Below are positions 7,485 to 15,955 of a DNA stretch of 64,000 bases, piece by piece. Below the pieces are notes generated by a model that had not been told where the DNA came from, did not search any database, and was given only the letters and a program-made list of their open reading frames with translations. This stretch comes from Caballeronia sp. TF1N1. Lineage in GTDB: Bacteria; Pseudomonadota; Gammaproteobacteria; Burkholderiales; Burkholderiaceae. Position 1 is the first letter of the stretch. The number at the start of each line of letters is the position of its first letter. The translations under genes and the position numbers were made by a program. The stretch covers positions 930,001-994,000 of the forward strand of contig NZ_CP084626.1 in NCBI RefSeq assembly GCF_022878925.1. Direction: 5' to 3'.

Positions 7485-10064
7485 ATGACAGATCTGAGCG
7501 CCGCGATCAAATCCGCCCGGACCAAGGCAAGCCGCCGCGCACCGGCCAGCGCCGATGCGCATCACGCGAGCACCATGCGTCTCGCGTGGCCTGCGTTGCT
7601 GTTGTTTGCATCGGGCGGCGCGGCGCTGATCTACCAGGTGTTGTGGGTGCGGCAACTCACGCTCGTGGTCGGCATCGAAGTGCAGGCCGTGACCGTTGCG
7701 ATCAGTGCGTTCTTTGCGGGACTCGCGCTCGGCGGATGGCTCTTCGGCAAGCTCGCCGACCGGAGCATGCGGCCTTGGTTGCTGTACGCGGGACTGGAAC
7801 TCGCCGTGCTTGGCCTCGGTCCGGGCGCGACGCACGCGCTGGCGCACTCGGCCGCGCTCTTCGCGACGCTGCAAGAGCGCGCCGGGCCGCTTGCGTGGTT
7901 CTTGCCGTTCGCGCTGGTCGGCGCGCCTGCCATCGCGATGGGCGGCACTTTGCCCGTCCTCATGCGTGCAACCGGCGCGTCGCGGCAAGACATCGGTAGC
8001 GCGGGCGGGCGGTTGTACGCGGCCAATACCGCGGGCGCCATCGCTGGCGCGTTGCTGCCGGTGTTCGTGCTGATTCCTTTGCTAGGCGTGCAGGGCAGCG
8101 CCTATGCGGCCGCGCTTCTCAACGCCTGTGCCGCGATCGGTGCAATGTTGCTCATGCGCCGCGCCGCCGTGCAGAACGGTTCGCTCGATGATCCCGCCGC
8201 GCGCGCCAGCGCCGGTTCCTCCGGCTCGCGCATCGCCATTGCGCTTTATGCCGTCGCGGGTGGCATCGCGCTCGGCTACGAGGTGATCTGGTCGCAGGCC
8301 ATCGGGCAATTCGTCAGCACGCGCAGCTTCGCTTTTTCCATCGTGCTCGCCACGTATTTGCTCGGTCTTGCGCTCGGCAGCGCGATCGCGGCGCGCCATG
8401 CCCAACGGATACGCGACCCGTGGAGCGCATTCGGCGTGCTGATCGCGTCGGCGGGTCTGGCCGCGTTCGCGGGCGTCGCATGCGTGGGCGACTGGCTTTC
8501 GCTCGCCCAGCGTCATGCAGCCGACTTCGGCCTGAGCGTGACGGGCAACATGCTCGCGTCGATGAGCGCGGGCTTTGCGGTTGCCGCATGCGTGATCGTG
8601 CTCGTACCGACGATCTTGCTTGGCGCGGCGTTCCCTTTCGCGCTCGCCATGGCCGCCGATGGGGACACCGCGCAACGAAGCGGCATCGCAAGCCGGGTAG
8701 GGCGCGTCGTCGCGATGAATACCGCGGGCGGCATCGGCGGGACGCTGTTTGCGGGTTTCGTGCTGATTCCGTCGCTCGGTCTGATCCGCTCGCTCGGCTT
8801 GCTTGCGGTCGCGGCGAGTCTGATCGGCTTGTCGGCGGCACTGAGCGCGCGCTCCGCACAAAAGGCCGGCATCTGGGCGAGCGCGGGCATTGCGGCGATC
8901 TCGGTTGCCGTCGCGATCGTCGTGCCGTCCGACCGGCTTGGCGTGCTGCTCGCCAAGGCGCATCACGGCAGCCTTGCCTATTACGAGGAAAGCTCGGGCG
9001 GGACGGTCGCCGTGCTCGAACAAGGCCCTGAGGCGCAACGGTTCCGCCGTCTCTACATTCAAGGTGTCTCGAACTCGGGCGACGCCATGACGTCGCTGCG
9101 CTACATGCGTCTGCAAGCGCTGCTGCCGCTCATCGTGCATGCCGGTGCGCCGCGTTCCGCGCTCGTCATCGGACTCGGCACGGGTATCACGGCGGGCGCG
9201 CTGCTCGCGTGGCCGGGCCTCGAAAAACGGGTGGTCGCCGAATTGTTGCCGGCGGTCGTGCGCGCGTCGCCGGCGTTCGCGGGCAATTACGACGTGAGCG
9301 CCGATCCGCGCATCGAACTTCGAGCCGGAGATGGCAGGCGCGAACTACTGTCGCGCGATGACCGCTACGATCTCGTGACGCTCGAACCGCCGCCGCCATC
9401 GGCGGCGGGCGTGGTGAACCTGTATTCGACTCAGTTCTACCGGCTCGCGGCGGCGCGGTTGAACGAGCGCGGTATCGTCGCGCAATGGTTGCCAATCGCG
9501 ACGCAAAACGAGCAGGAAACGCGCTCGCTCATCCGCAGCTTCATGCAGGTGTTTCCGCATGCCGCGCTCTTCACGACCGAGTTCCACGAGATGATGCTGA
9601 TCGGCTCCAGGGAGCCGTTGACGCTCGACGTGCCGCGCATTCGCGAGCGCTTGGCACAGCCCGACGTAGCGCGCGCGTTGAACGAGGTGGGCATCGGCTC
9701 GGCGGAAGCGCTTCTTGCAACTTATGTCGCGGACGGCCCCGCACTTGCCTACTATGCCGCCGATGCCCGCCCCGTCACCGACGACGATCCGCGCATCGAA
9801 TACGCGCCGTGGGTCGAGCCGACGGATTTTCCGGCGACGCTGACGCGCTTGCTGGCGTTGCAGAGCGAACCGCCGCTCGCAAACGGCGACGCCGGATTCA
9901 CCGACGCGCTGCACAGCGAGCGCGACACACTGCATGCGTTTTACCGGGCGGGACTCGATGCGTATCGTGGCGACCGCAACGCATGGGCGGGGGAAATTCG
10001 CGCGGTGCTGAGCGCCGACCAGGCGAACCCGTATTACCGCTGGGTGCTCGGCGCGCACGACTGA
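7485..10064 (+). CDS. Membrane protein fused to spermidine synthase-like domain
   Basis: An 859-residue fusion. Roughly residues 25-480 are a polytopic membrane region that looks internally duplicated: ALIYQVLWVRQLTLVVG near the N-terminus and ALGYEVIWSQAIGQFVS about 230 residues later occupy equivalent places, each followed by a LGLALG/AGLALGGW helix. About residues 500-750 form a class I methyltransferase/spermidine synthase-like fold, with the nucleotide-binding glycine motif LVIGLGTGITAGAL, then ELLPAVV and DLVTLEPPPPSAAGVVNLYS. This matches the fused MFS/spermidine synthase-type proteins of unknown function; it lacks a clear polyamine-specific acidic motif, so polyamine synthesis should not be assumed. 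It starts 18 bases after the sulfatase stop and belongs to the same operon. Confidence 0.8.
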   Translation: MTDLSAAIKSARTKASRRAPASADAHHASTMRLAWPALLLFASGGAALIYQVLWVRQLTLVVGIEVQAVTVAISAFFAGLALGGWLFGKLADRSMRPWLLYAGLELAVLGLGPGATHALAHSAALFATLQERAGPLAWFLPFALVGAPAIAMGGTLPVLMRATGASRQDIGSAGGRLYAANTAGAIAGALLPVFVLIPLLGVQGSAYAAALLNACAAIGAMLLMRRAAVQNGSLDDPAARASAGSSGSRIAIALYAVAGGIALGYEVIWSQAIGQFVSTRSFAFSIVLATYLLGLALGSAIAARHAQRIRDPWSAFGVLIASAGLAAFAGVACVGDWLSLAQRHAADFGLSVTGNMLASMSAGFAVAACVIVLVPTILLGAAFPFALAMAADGDTAQRSGIASRVGRVVAMNTAGGIGGTLFAGFVLIPSLGLIRSLGLLAVAASLIGLSAALSARSAQKAGIWASAGIAAISVAVAIVVPSDRLGVLLAKAHHGSLAYYEESSGGTVAVLEQGPEAQRFRRLYIQGVSNSGDAMTSLRYMRLQALLPLIVHAGAPRSALVIGLGTGITAGALLAWPGLEKRVVAELLPAVVRASPAFAGNYDVSADPRIELRAGDGRRELLSRDDRYDLVTLEPPPPSAAGVVNLYSTQFYRLAAARLNERGIVAQWLPIATQNEQETRSLIRSFMQVFPHAALFTTEFHEMMLIGSREPLTLDVPRIRERLAQPDVARALNEVGIGSAEALLATYVADGPALAYYAADARPVTDDDPRIEYAPWVEPTDFPATLTRLLALQSEPPLANGDAGFTDALHSERDTLHAFYRAGLDAYRGDRNAWAGEIRAVLSADQANPYYRWVLGAHD

Positions 10065-10119
10065 GCGCCGCATCTTGCTTGCGTGAAATCGTTGTTTTTT
10101 CTAGAGGCGATGAACCGGC

Positions 10120-11112
10120 ATGACGTTACCGACACACCACCTCATGCATGCTTTCCGAGTCCATTGGCATCGCCTCGCCGTGGCGCTTTTCGTGGTCGGC
10201 GTCTGCCTGCTGCCTTTATCCTCGCGTGCGACCGAGGGCGCGTTGGGGCGGCCCGTTGCGGGCATGAGCGTGCTGTCCGGAATCGGCATTGTTCCGCCAG
10301 AGCCGCTGACGCTGGTGAGTCTGCAGCAAATTTATATCGATGGTTCCATCAGCGGCAACCGTCAGGTCCCGATTGCCGGCAAGACCTCGCTCGGGATCGA
10401 CGGGCAAGTCGCCTTCACGCTCGCGACGGTGCTCAAGGTATGGGGCGGCTTTGCGGGATGGGACTTCGCATCGGGAATCACGGTTCCGTACGTATGGACC
10501 GAAGTGACGGCATCGTTTTCGGCGGGGCGTTTCGGAACGACGAGCAGCGACCGCGCGTCGAATCTGTTCGACCTCTACTTCACGCCTATCGTGGCCGGGT
10601 ATCACTTTTCCCAGACGGCGCATATCGCGCTCAGCTTCAATTTCTGGGCGCCCACCGGTCACTACGATGCGAACGCGCTCGCCAATCCCAGCCTGAATAA
10701 CTGGACCTTCGTCCCGCAGGTCGCGTTCACCCAGTTGATGCCGAAATACGGACTCGAATTCGACGTCGTGGCCGGTCTCCAGTTCTATACGCGAAACACC
10801 GCAACCGATTATCAGAACGCGCCATTGTTCACGCTGGATGCAATGGGACTGAAGAAGTTCTCGAACGGCCTGGGGGTTGGCCTCGTGCTCGGAACGGTTC
10901 AGCAGTTGGGCAACGACTCGGGACCGCTCGCGGACAGGCTGAACGGCTTTCGGGGGCACGACTTTTCGATGGGTCCGATCGTCACCTACGACACCAAGAT
11001 CGACGGCAAGCGCCCGTTGTCGGCGAGCTTGCGATGGGTGCCGTCGATTGCAAGCACGAACCGGTTGAAGAGCACGGCGAGCGTGATGGCGACCATGTCC
11101 GTCGCTTTCTAG
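10120..11112 (+). CDS. SphA-like outer-membrane transporter (Phenol_MetA_deg family)
   Basis: A 330-residue protein with an N-terminal signal peptide (hydrophobic core LAVALFVVGVCLLPL, cleavage near SRA-TEG) and alternating amphipathic strands ending in a terminal phenylalanine (MATMSVAF), as outer-membrane beta-barrels do. GGFAGWDFASGITVPYVW, ISFNFWAPTGHYD-like ALSFNFWAPTGHYD and NLFDLYFTPIVAGYHFS resemble the COG4313/SphA family implicated in uptake of hydrophobic compounds. It is the last gene of the sulfatase operon. An outer-membrane entry route for the sulfated or phosphorylated substrate is an inference from position. Confidence 0.78.
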   Translation: MTLPTHHLMHAFRVHWHRLAVALFVVGVCLLPLSSRATEGALGRPVAGMSVLSGIGIVPPEPLTLVSLQQIYIDGSISGNRQVPIAGKTSLGIDGQVAFTLATVLKVWGGFAGWDFASGITVPYVWTEVTASFSAGRFGTTSSDRASNLFDLYFTPIVAGYHFSQTAHIALSFNFWAPTGHYDANALANPSLNNWTFVPQVAFTQLMPKYGLEFDVVAGLQFYTRNTATDYQNAPLFTLDAMGLKKFSNGLGVGLVLGTVQQLGNDSGPLADRLNGFRGHDFSMGPIVTYDTKIDGKRPLSASLRWVPSIASTNRLKSTASVMATMSVAF

Positions 11113-11141
11113 GCCGCGGCCGCCCTTCGATCGACGAGTCG

Positions 11142-11166
11142 AAACGCTGCGTCCCCGGCGTTTTTT
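11142..11166 (+). terminator. Probable intrinsic terminator of the sulfatase operon
   Basis: AAACGC at 11142-11147 pairs with GCGTTT at 11158-11163 across a 10-base loop, and the right arm runs into six T residues. The stem is short, so strength is uncertain, but it sits 30 bases after the last gene of the operon. Confidence 0.5.
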
Positions 11167-11241
11167 CAACTGCACCGCGCCTGCTCTCTGGTCGATAATG
11201 CGGCGAACCGTTGCGCCGCCGCGCCCACGACCCATGCGCTC

Positions 11242-12042
11242 ATGACTGAAGTCGAATCCGCCGTCCTCGTTTTCGCGTTGCTGCTCGCAAGCACCGGCTT
11301 GGGCGCGATCGTCCGGCCGTTGCTGCCCGAGGAGCACAAGGCGCAGGAGACCGTGCAACTCGTGCAACTGCTGGTCGGCATGCTGGTGACCTTCGCGGCG
11401 CTCGTGCTCGGCTTGCTGACGGCATCCGCGAAAACGGTCTTCGATACCACCAACACCGACTTGCGCAGTTACGCGACATCGATCATCGAACTCGATCACA
11501 CCATGCGCGATTACGGCGCCGGCCTTGAGCGCGCACGTGCGCTCTTGCGCTCGTACACCGCGGCGGCGATCGCCAGCACCTGGCCCGACGAAGCGCCGCC
11601 CGTGGGCGATTATCCGGCGGTCGGCACATCGCTTGGCGGAGCCGACAATCTCGCGAGCCGCACGCTCGGCGAATTGCTCAATCGTGGCCAGCATGAAGTG
11701 CGCGTGCTCGCACCGGGCGATGCCTACCACCAGCGCCTCGCCGACGAATGCGCGACGCGCTTCGAAGACCTCATCGCGCTGCGCTGGAAGCTCGTCGAGG
11801 AAGCGCATGGGTCGATCTCCTATCCGTTCGACCGGATTCTCGTGGGCTGGCTGCTCATCATCTTTCTCTGCTTCGGGCTGATCGCGCCGCGCAACGCGCT
11901 GTCGCTCGTGACGATCACGCTGGGCGCGCTGTCGATCGCCTCGGCGGTGCTCGTGATCCTCGATCTCGATACGCCGTTCTCCGGTCCGATCATGGTGCAC
12001 AGCCAACCGATGCGCGACGCGCTGGCTTATCAGAGCCGCTAA
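11242..12042 (+). CDS. DUF4239-like (bestrophin-like) membrane protein
   Basis: A 266-residue membrane protein with two N-terminal helices (about residues 5-22 and 42-64, LLVGMLVTFAALVLGLLTASA), a soluble central helical region and two C-terminal helices (about 195-240, ILVGWLLIIFLCFGLI and ALSIASAVLVILDLDTPFSGP). This is the layout of the DUF4239 / bestrophin-like domain family, whose members are mostly uncharacterised and possibly channel-like. It has no obvious operon partner upstream. Its last codons take part in a degenerate tandem repeat with the start of the next gene. Confidence 0.75.
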   Translation: MTEVESAVLVFALLLASTGLGAIVRPLLPEEHKAQETVQLVQLLVGMLVTFAALVLGLLTASAKTVFDTTNTDLRSYATSIIELDHTMRDYGAGLERARALLRSYTAAAIASTWPDEAPPVGDYPAVGTSLGGADNLASRTLGELLNRGQHEVRVLAPGDAYHQRLADECATRFEDLIALRWKLVEEAHGSISYPFDRILVGWLLIIFLCFGLIAPRNALSLVTITLGALSIASAVLVILDLDTPFSGPIMVHSQPMRDALAYQSR

Positions 12043-12200
12043 TCTCCGGTTACGCTGATGCGTGCTTCGTCGCGCTCGCCGACGAGAAGCGCTAATCTCC
12101 TGTTACGCTGAGCGGCGCTTCGTCGCGCTCCATCACTCGTTCGCCTACAGAGCCGCTCATGTCCAGTTACGCTGATCCACGCATCGTCGCGCTCTACGAC
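12032..12200 (+). repeat. Three degenerate tandem copies of a gene junction
   Basis: Three related units begin at 12032 (agagccgct), 12085 (agaagcgct) and 12149 (agagccgct). Each continues with a sequence like aatctccggttacgctga and then a match to gcttcgtcgcgctc. Spacings are 53 and 64 bases. The first unit spans the stop codon of the DUF4239 gene and the third spans the start of the methyltransferase gene, whose codons 1-11 are the best-preserved copy. The 5' end of the methyltransferase gene thus appears to have been duplicated twice and to have decayed in the intergenic copies. The middle unit lacks an ATG. Confidence 0.75.
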
Positions 12201-12893
12201 GCGCTCAATCCCGCCGCCGCCGATACCGCGTTTTATCTCGCGCTAGCCGAATCGGCGGGACATATCGTCGATCTGGGCTGCGGCACGGGCTTGCTCGCCT
12301 GCGAATTGGCGATGCGTGGCTACAAGGTCACGGGCATCGATCCTTCCGCGCCCATGTTGCGCGTTGCGCGCGCGCGTGCGCATGGCGAGCGCGTGACGTG
12401 GATCGAAGGCGACGCCTCCGCCTTGCCGTTCGTCGCCCCTGCCGATCTCTTGTTGATGACGGGTCACGTCGCGCAAGTCTTTCTCGACGACGCTACCTTT
12501 CTCGCCACGCTCGTGGCCGCGCGCCGGGCGGTGCGTAGTGGCGGACGCATCGCCTTCGAAAGCCGCAATCCCAATGCGCGCGCGTGGGAGCGATGGACGC
12601 CGGAGCATTCGCGACGTCGCGTGAGCGGGCCGGATGGACGCGGCGTCGAAGTGTGGCAGGAACTTCACGAGACCCCCGATCCGCTAATCAGCGCACGCGC
12701 GGCCTTCACGACGCACTATCGTTTCGACGATGGCGAGACGCTATCCGCAAAGAGCGAGTTGCGCTTTCGCTCGCGCGATGAGTTGGCGCGCCTGCTCAAT
12801 GACGCGGGTTTTGCGCAGATCGATTGGTATGGAAACTGGGATTGTGCGCCGGTGACGGACGAGAGTCCCGAGTTGATCGCCGTGGCGTCGTGA
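12159..12893 (+). CDS. Class I SAM-dependent methyltransferase
   Basis: A 244-residue methyltransferase. Motif I is HIVDLGCGTGLLACELA, followed by the acidic residue in YKVTGIDPSAPML, then VTWIEGDASALPF (motif II region) and an LLMTGHVAQVF strand-loop where a small-molecule methyltransferase such as the UbiE/BioC-like type would have its substrate loop. Substrate unknown. The start MSSYADPRIVALYDALNPA lies in the third unit of the junction repeat; homology to the family begins around residue 5, so this start fits. Confidence 0.88.
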   Translation: MSSYADPRIVALYDALNPAAADTAFYLALAESAGHIVDLGCGTGLLACELAMRGYKVTGIDPSAPMLRVARARAHGERVTWIEGDASALPFVAPADLLLMTGHVAQVFLDDATFLATLVAARRAVRSGGRIAFESRNPNARAWERWTPEHSRRRVSGPDGRGVEVWQELHETPDPLISARAAFTTHYRFDDGETLSAKSELRFRSRDELARLLNDAGFAQIDWYGNWDCAPVTDESPELIAVAS

Positions 12894-13026
12894 TCGCTCG
12901 GACGCGAGCGCGCCACGTTGGCGTGGCGAGTAGCCACGACAAGTTCACGACACGCGGTGTATCCTTGGTCGCGGCCTCGGCGCGAAGGCTCGCGCAATCG
13001 GCCGGTTTATCGACAAGGAGAACACG

Positions 13027-13440
13027 ATGCTTAAGAAAACGCTCTCGAAAGCGCTATTGCCCGGCGCATTCGCGCTCTCGATGCTCGCTGGCGCGGCACA
13101 TGCGCAATCGTCGCGCGTCTACTTCGTGGAGCCGAAAGACGGCGCCACCGTCACGAGCCCCGTGCATGTGAAGTTCGGCGTGGACGGCATGAAGATCGCG
13201 CCAGCCGGCACGATGACGGAAGGCACCGGACATCACCATCTGCTCATCGACAGCGGTCCTTTGCCCAAGGGCACCGTGATTCCCGCGAACGATACCTCGC
13301 TGCACTTCGGTAAAGGCCAGACGGAAGCCGATGTGAAGCTGCCGCCGGGCGATCACACGCTCACCATGCAGTTCGGCGACGGCCAGCACAAGTCGTATGG
13401 GCCGGAGATGAGTTCCACCATCAAGGTTCATGTGAAGTAA
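13027..13440 (+). CDS. DUF4399 domain-containing periplasmic protein
   Basis: A 137-residue protein with a clear signal peptide (LPGAFALSMLAGAAHA, cleavage after AHA) and a DUF4399 domain: VYFVEPKDGATVTSPVHVKF, GMKIAPAGTMTEGTGHHHLL, PLPKGTVIPAND and HTLTMQFGDGQHKSYGP. The histidine-rich TGHHHLL patch is typical of the family and could bind metal, but no function is established. AAGGAG precedes the ATG by 7 bases. Confidence 0.9.
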   Translation: MLKKTLSKALLPGAFALSMLAGAAHAQSSRVYFVEPKDGATVTSPVHVKFGVDGMKIAPAGTMTEGTGHHHLLIDSGPLPKGTVIPANDTSLHFGKGQTEADVKLPPGDHTLTMQFGDGQHKSYGPEMSSTIKVHVK

Positions 13441-13754
13441 CGTGATGGCGGCGGGGGCAGCGGCGATTCCTTGCGGAATGGCCGAGGCTGCCGCCGCGAT
13501 TCTTTTGTACCTACCGGCACGCCGCATCCGCATCCAGCCGACGATTGCATCAGCCGCATCGACGTCCCATGCGTTTCGGACCAGCCACGCCGCCGCGGCC
13601 TCATCCATACGGCCAGGGCCTTCGCCGACGACCGCGCGCGCACGCCGCGTTTCCGACTCGCCATCCTCGTCCATTCAGCCAGCGCCCCAACCCTCGGGCC
13701 TAACATCGGTACAATGGCCGCTTCCCCGGTATCGCACTGTTCGCATCCATCCCC
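13441..13754 (+). promoter_or_regulatory. Intergenic region: terminator and putative uup promoter
   Basis: At 13447-13506 a GC-rich imperfect hairpin (GGCGGCGGGGGCAGC against GCTGCCGCCGC) ends in TTCTTTT, a probable terminator for the DUF4399 gene. A TACAAT hexamer at 13710-13715, 40 bases before uup, is a candidate -10 box; I see no good -35. The rest holds no convincing gene. Confidence 0.45.
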
Positions 13755-15689
13755 ATGTCGCTTTATTCCATTACGGACGCGCAGCTCGCGTTCGGTCACG
13801 TCGCATTGCTCGATCACGCGGATTTTTCGCTCGAAGCGGGTGAACGCGTCGGTCTGATCGGCCGCAACGGCGCGGGCAAGTCGTCGCTACTCAAGATCGT
13901 GGCGGGGCTTGCCGCGCCCGACGACGGTCTCGTCACGCGTCAGAACGAACTCTCCACGGTCTATGTGCCGCAGGAACCCGAATTCGATCTCGACGCCACC
14001 GTGTTCGATGTCGTCGCCTCCGGCCTGACCGAAGCACGCGCGCTCCTCGACGAATACGACGCCGTCGCCCACGAACTCGCGGATACCCCCGAAGGCGCGC
14101 AGCACGACGCCTTGCTCTCGCGCATGAACGCGCTGCAATCGGCGCTCGATTTGCGCGATGCCTGGAACTGGCGCAATCGCGTCGCGACCACGCTCGCGCA
14201 GATCGGTCTCAACGGCGACGCGCGTTCGGGCGCGCTGTCCGGCGGCATGAAAAAGCGTGTCGCCCTGGCCCGCGCGCTCGTCGTGCAGCCCGATGTGCTC
14301 TTGCTCGACGAACCGACCAACCATCTCGACTTCGACGGCATCCGCTGGCTGGAAGACCTGCTCGTGACACTGCGTACGGGGCTGCTGTTCATCACGCACG
14401 ATCGCGCGTTTCTGGATCGCGTGGCTACACGCATCGTCGAACTGGATCGCGGGCGGCTCTTGTCGTATCCCGGCAACTTCAGCGCGTACCAGACGAGAAA
14501 GGCGCAGCAACTCGAAGTCGAACAGGTGGAAGCGGCGAAGTTCGACAAACTGCTCGCGCAGGAAGAAGTGTGGATTCGCAAGGGCGTGGAAGCACGCCGC
14601 ACGCGCAGTGTCGGACGCATTGCGCGGCTCGTCGAGATGCGCAACGAGCGCGCCGAACGCCGCAACGTGCAAGGCAACGTCAAGCTGGATGTCGGGCAGG
14701 GCGAGAAATCCGGCAAGATCGTCTCCGAACTGACCGATGTAACCAAACGCTTTGGCGGGCGCACCGTCGTCGATGCCTTCACGGCCACCGTCATGCGCGG
14801 CGACAAGATTGGTTTCGTCGGGCCGAACGGCGCGGGCAAGACGACGCTGCTCAAGCTGATTCTCGGCGAATTGCAGCCCGACGAAGGGCGCGTGCGTACC
14901 GGCACGAACATTCAGGCGGCGTATTTCGATCAGATGCGCGCACAGCTCGACCTCGACAAATCGCTCGCCGACACCATCAGCCCCGGCAGCGAATGGGTCG
15001 AAGTGAACGGCGTGAAGAAGCACGTGATGAGCTATCTCGGCGACTTCCTGTTCGCACCGGAACGCGCGCGCTCGCCGGTGCGCTCGCTGTCGGGCGGCGA
15101 GCGCAATCGGCTGCTGCTTGCGCGGCTCTTTGCGCGGCCCGCCAACGTGCTCGTGCTGGATGAGCCGACCAACGACCTCGACATTCCCACGCTCGAACTG
15201 CTCGAAGAATTGCTCGCGGAATACGACGGCACCGTGCTGCTCGTGAGTCACGACCGCGCATTTCTCGACAACGTGGTGACGTCCGTGTTCGCTGCGGAAG
15301 GCGGCGGCAAGTGGCGCGAGTATGTCGGCGGCTTCTCGGACTGGCAGATTCAGCGCGAACGTTCGGAGCGTATCGCCGAGGAAGCCGCGCGTCAGAGCGC
15401 GAAGGAAGCGACGAAGGACGACGCGCCGAAGGAAAGCGCGGCCGGTCGCAACGCGCAACGCAGCGTCAAGATGTCGTTCAAGGAACAGCGCGAGCTGGAA
15501 GCGCTGCCGGTGCGCATCGCGGAACTGGAAGAGGAGCAAAAGCGCATCGGCGAGCAGCTGGAAGACGGTTCGATCTTCGCGAAGGACGCCAAGGAAGGCG
15601 CGCGTCTTTCGGAGCGGCACGCAGCGATCGACGAGGAACTCATGGTTGCGCTCGAGCGCTGGGAAGAGCTCGAAGCCAAGCGCAAGTAA
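13755..15689 (+). CDS. uup: ABC-F family ATPase, Uup-type
   Basis: A 644-residue ABC-F protein with two ATPase domains in one chain and no membrane segments. Domain 1 has Walker A GRNGAGKSS, signature LSGGMKKR and Walker B VLLLDEPTNHLDF; domain 2 has GPNGAGKTT, LSGGERNR and VLVLDEPTNDLDI. A basic linker (GVEARRTRSVGRIARL) separates them. The C-terminal 80 residues are a charged coiled coil (ELEEEQKRIGEQLEDGSIF), the DNA/RNA-binding tail characteristic of Uup rather than EttA or YheS. Uup acts on ribosomes and affects precise transposon excision; that is family knowledge. Confidence 0.88.
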   Translation: MSLYSITDAQLAFGHVALLDHADFSLEAGERVGLIGRNGAGKSSLLKIVAGLAAPDDGLVTRQNELSTVYVPQEPEFDLDATVFDVVASGLTEARALLDEYDAVAHELADTPEGAQHDALLSRMNALQSALDLRDAWNWRNRVATTLAQIGLNGDARSGALSGGMKKRVALARALVVQPDVLLLDEPTNHLDFDGIRWLEDLLVTLRTGLLFITHDRAFLDRVATRIVELDRGRLLSYPGNFSAYQTRKAQQLEVEQVEAAKFDKLLAQEEVWIRKGVEARRTRSVGRIARLVEMRNERAERRNVQGNVKLDVGQGEKSGKIVSELTDVTKRFGGRTVVDAFTATVMRGDKIGFVGPNGAGKTTLLKLILGELQPDEGRVRTGTNIQAAYFDQMRAQLDLDKSLADTISPGSEWVEVNGVKKHVMSYLGDFLFAPERARSPVRSLSGGERNRLLLARLFARPANVLVLDEPTNDLDIPTLELLEELLAEYDGTVLLVSHDRAFLDNVVTSVFAAEGGGKWREYVGGFSDWQIQRERSERIAEEAARQSAKEATKDDAPKESAAGRNAQRSVKMSFKEQRELEALPVRIAELEEEQKRIGEQLEDGSIFAKDAKEGARLSERHAAIDEELMVALERWEELEAKRK

Positions 15690-15716
15690 CACACGCATTT
15701 CAGCATGCCTGGCCGC

Positions 15717-15755
15717 GACCGCGCGAAATCGGCGCGGTCAGGGCTGGCCTTTTAT
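15717..15755 (+). terminator. Intrinsic terminator after uup
   Basis: GACCGCGC at 15717-15724 pairs perfectly with GCGCGGTC at 15732-15739, with further GGCC/GGCC pairing outside, followed by TTTTATT. It lies 28 bases after the uup stop. Confidence 0.7.
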
Positions 15756-15955
15756 TCGTCCGATGTGGGCGGCGCGGACGAAAACCGCTATTCTCCTAGC
15801 GCGGCCAAGGATCGGCGGGCGGGGCGAGCGCTCCGCACGAGCACATCCGGCCAGGCAGATAACGTTTCGAGCAATCGATCAAGCATTCGCCGGCACTTCG
15901 GGCGCATGTCGTGGCATTCCCGCGAGCACGCACGATGCCGGGTCAACGTTCAACT

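Noticed and set aside
10216..12006. 596-codon open frame on the minus strand
   Set aside because: It lies antisense to the SphA-like and DUF4239 genes, has an Arg/His/Gln-rich composition of a GC-rich shadow frame and no domain.
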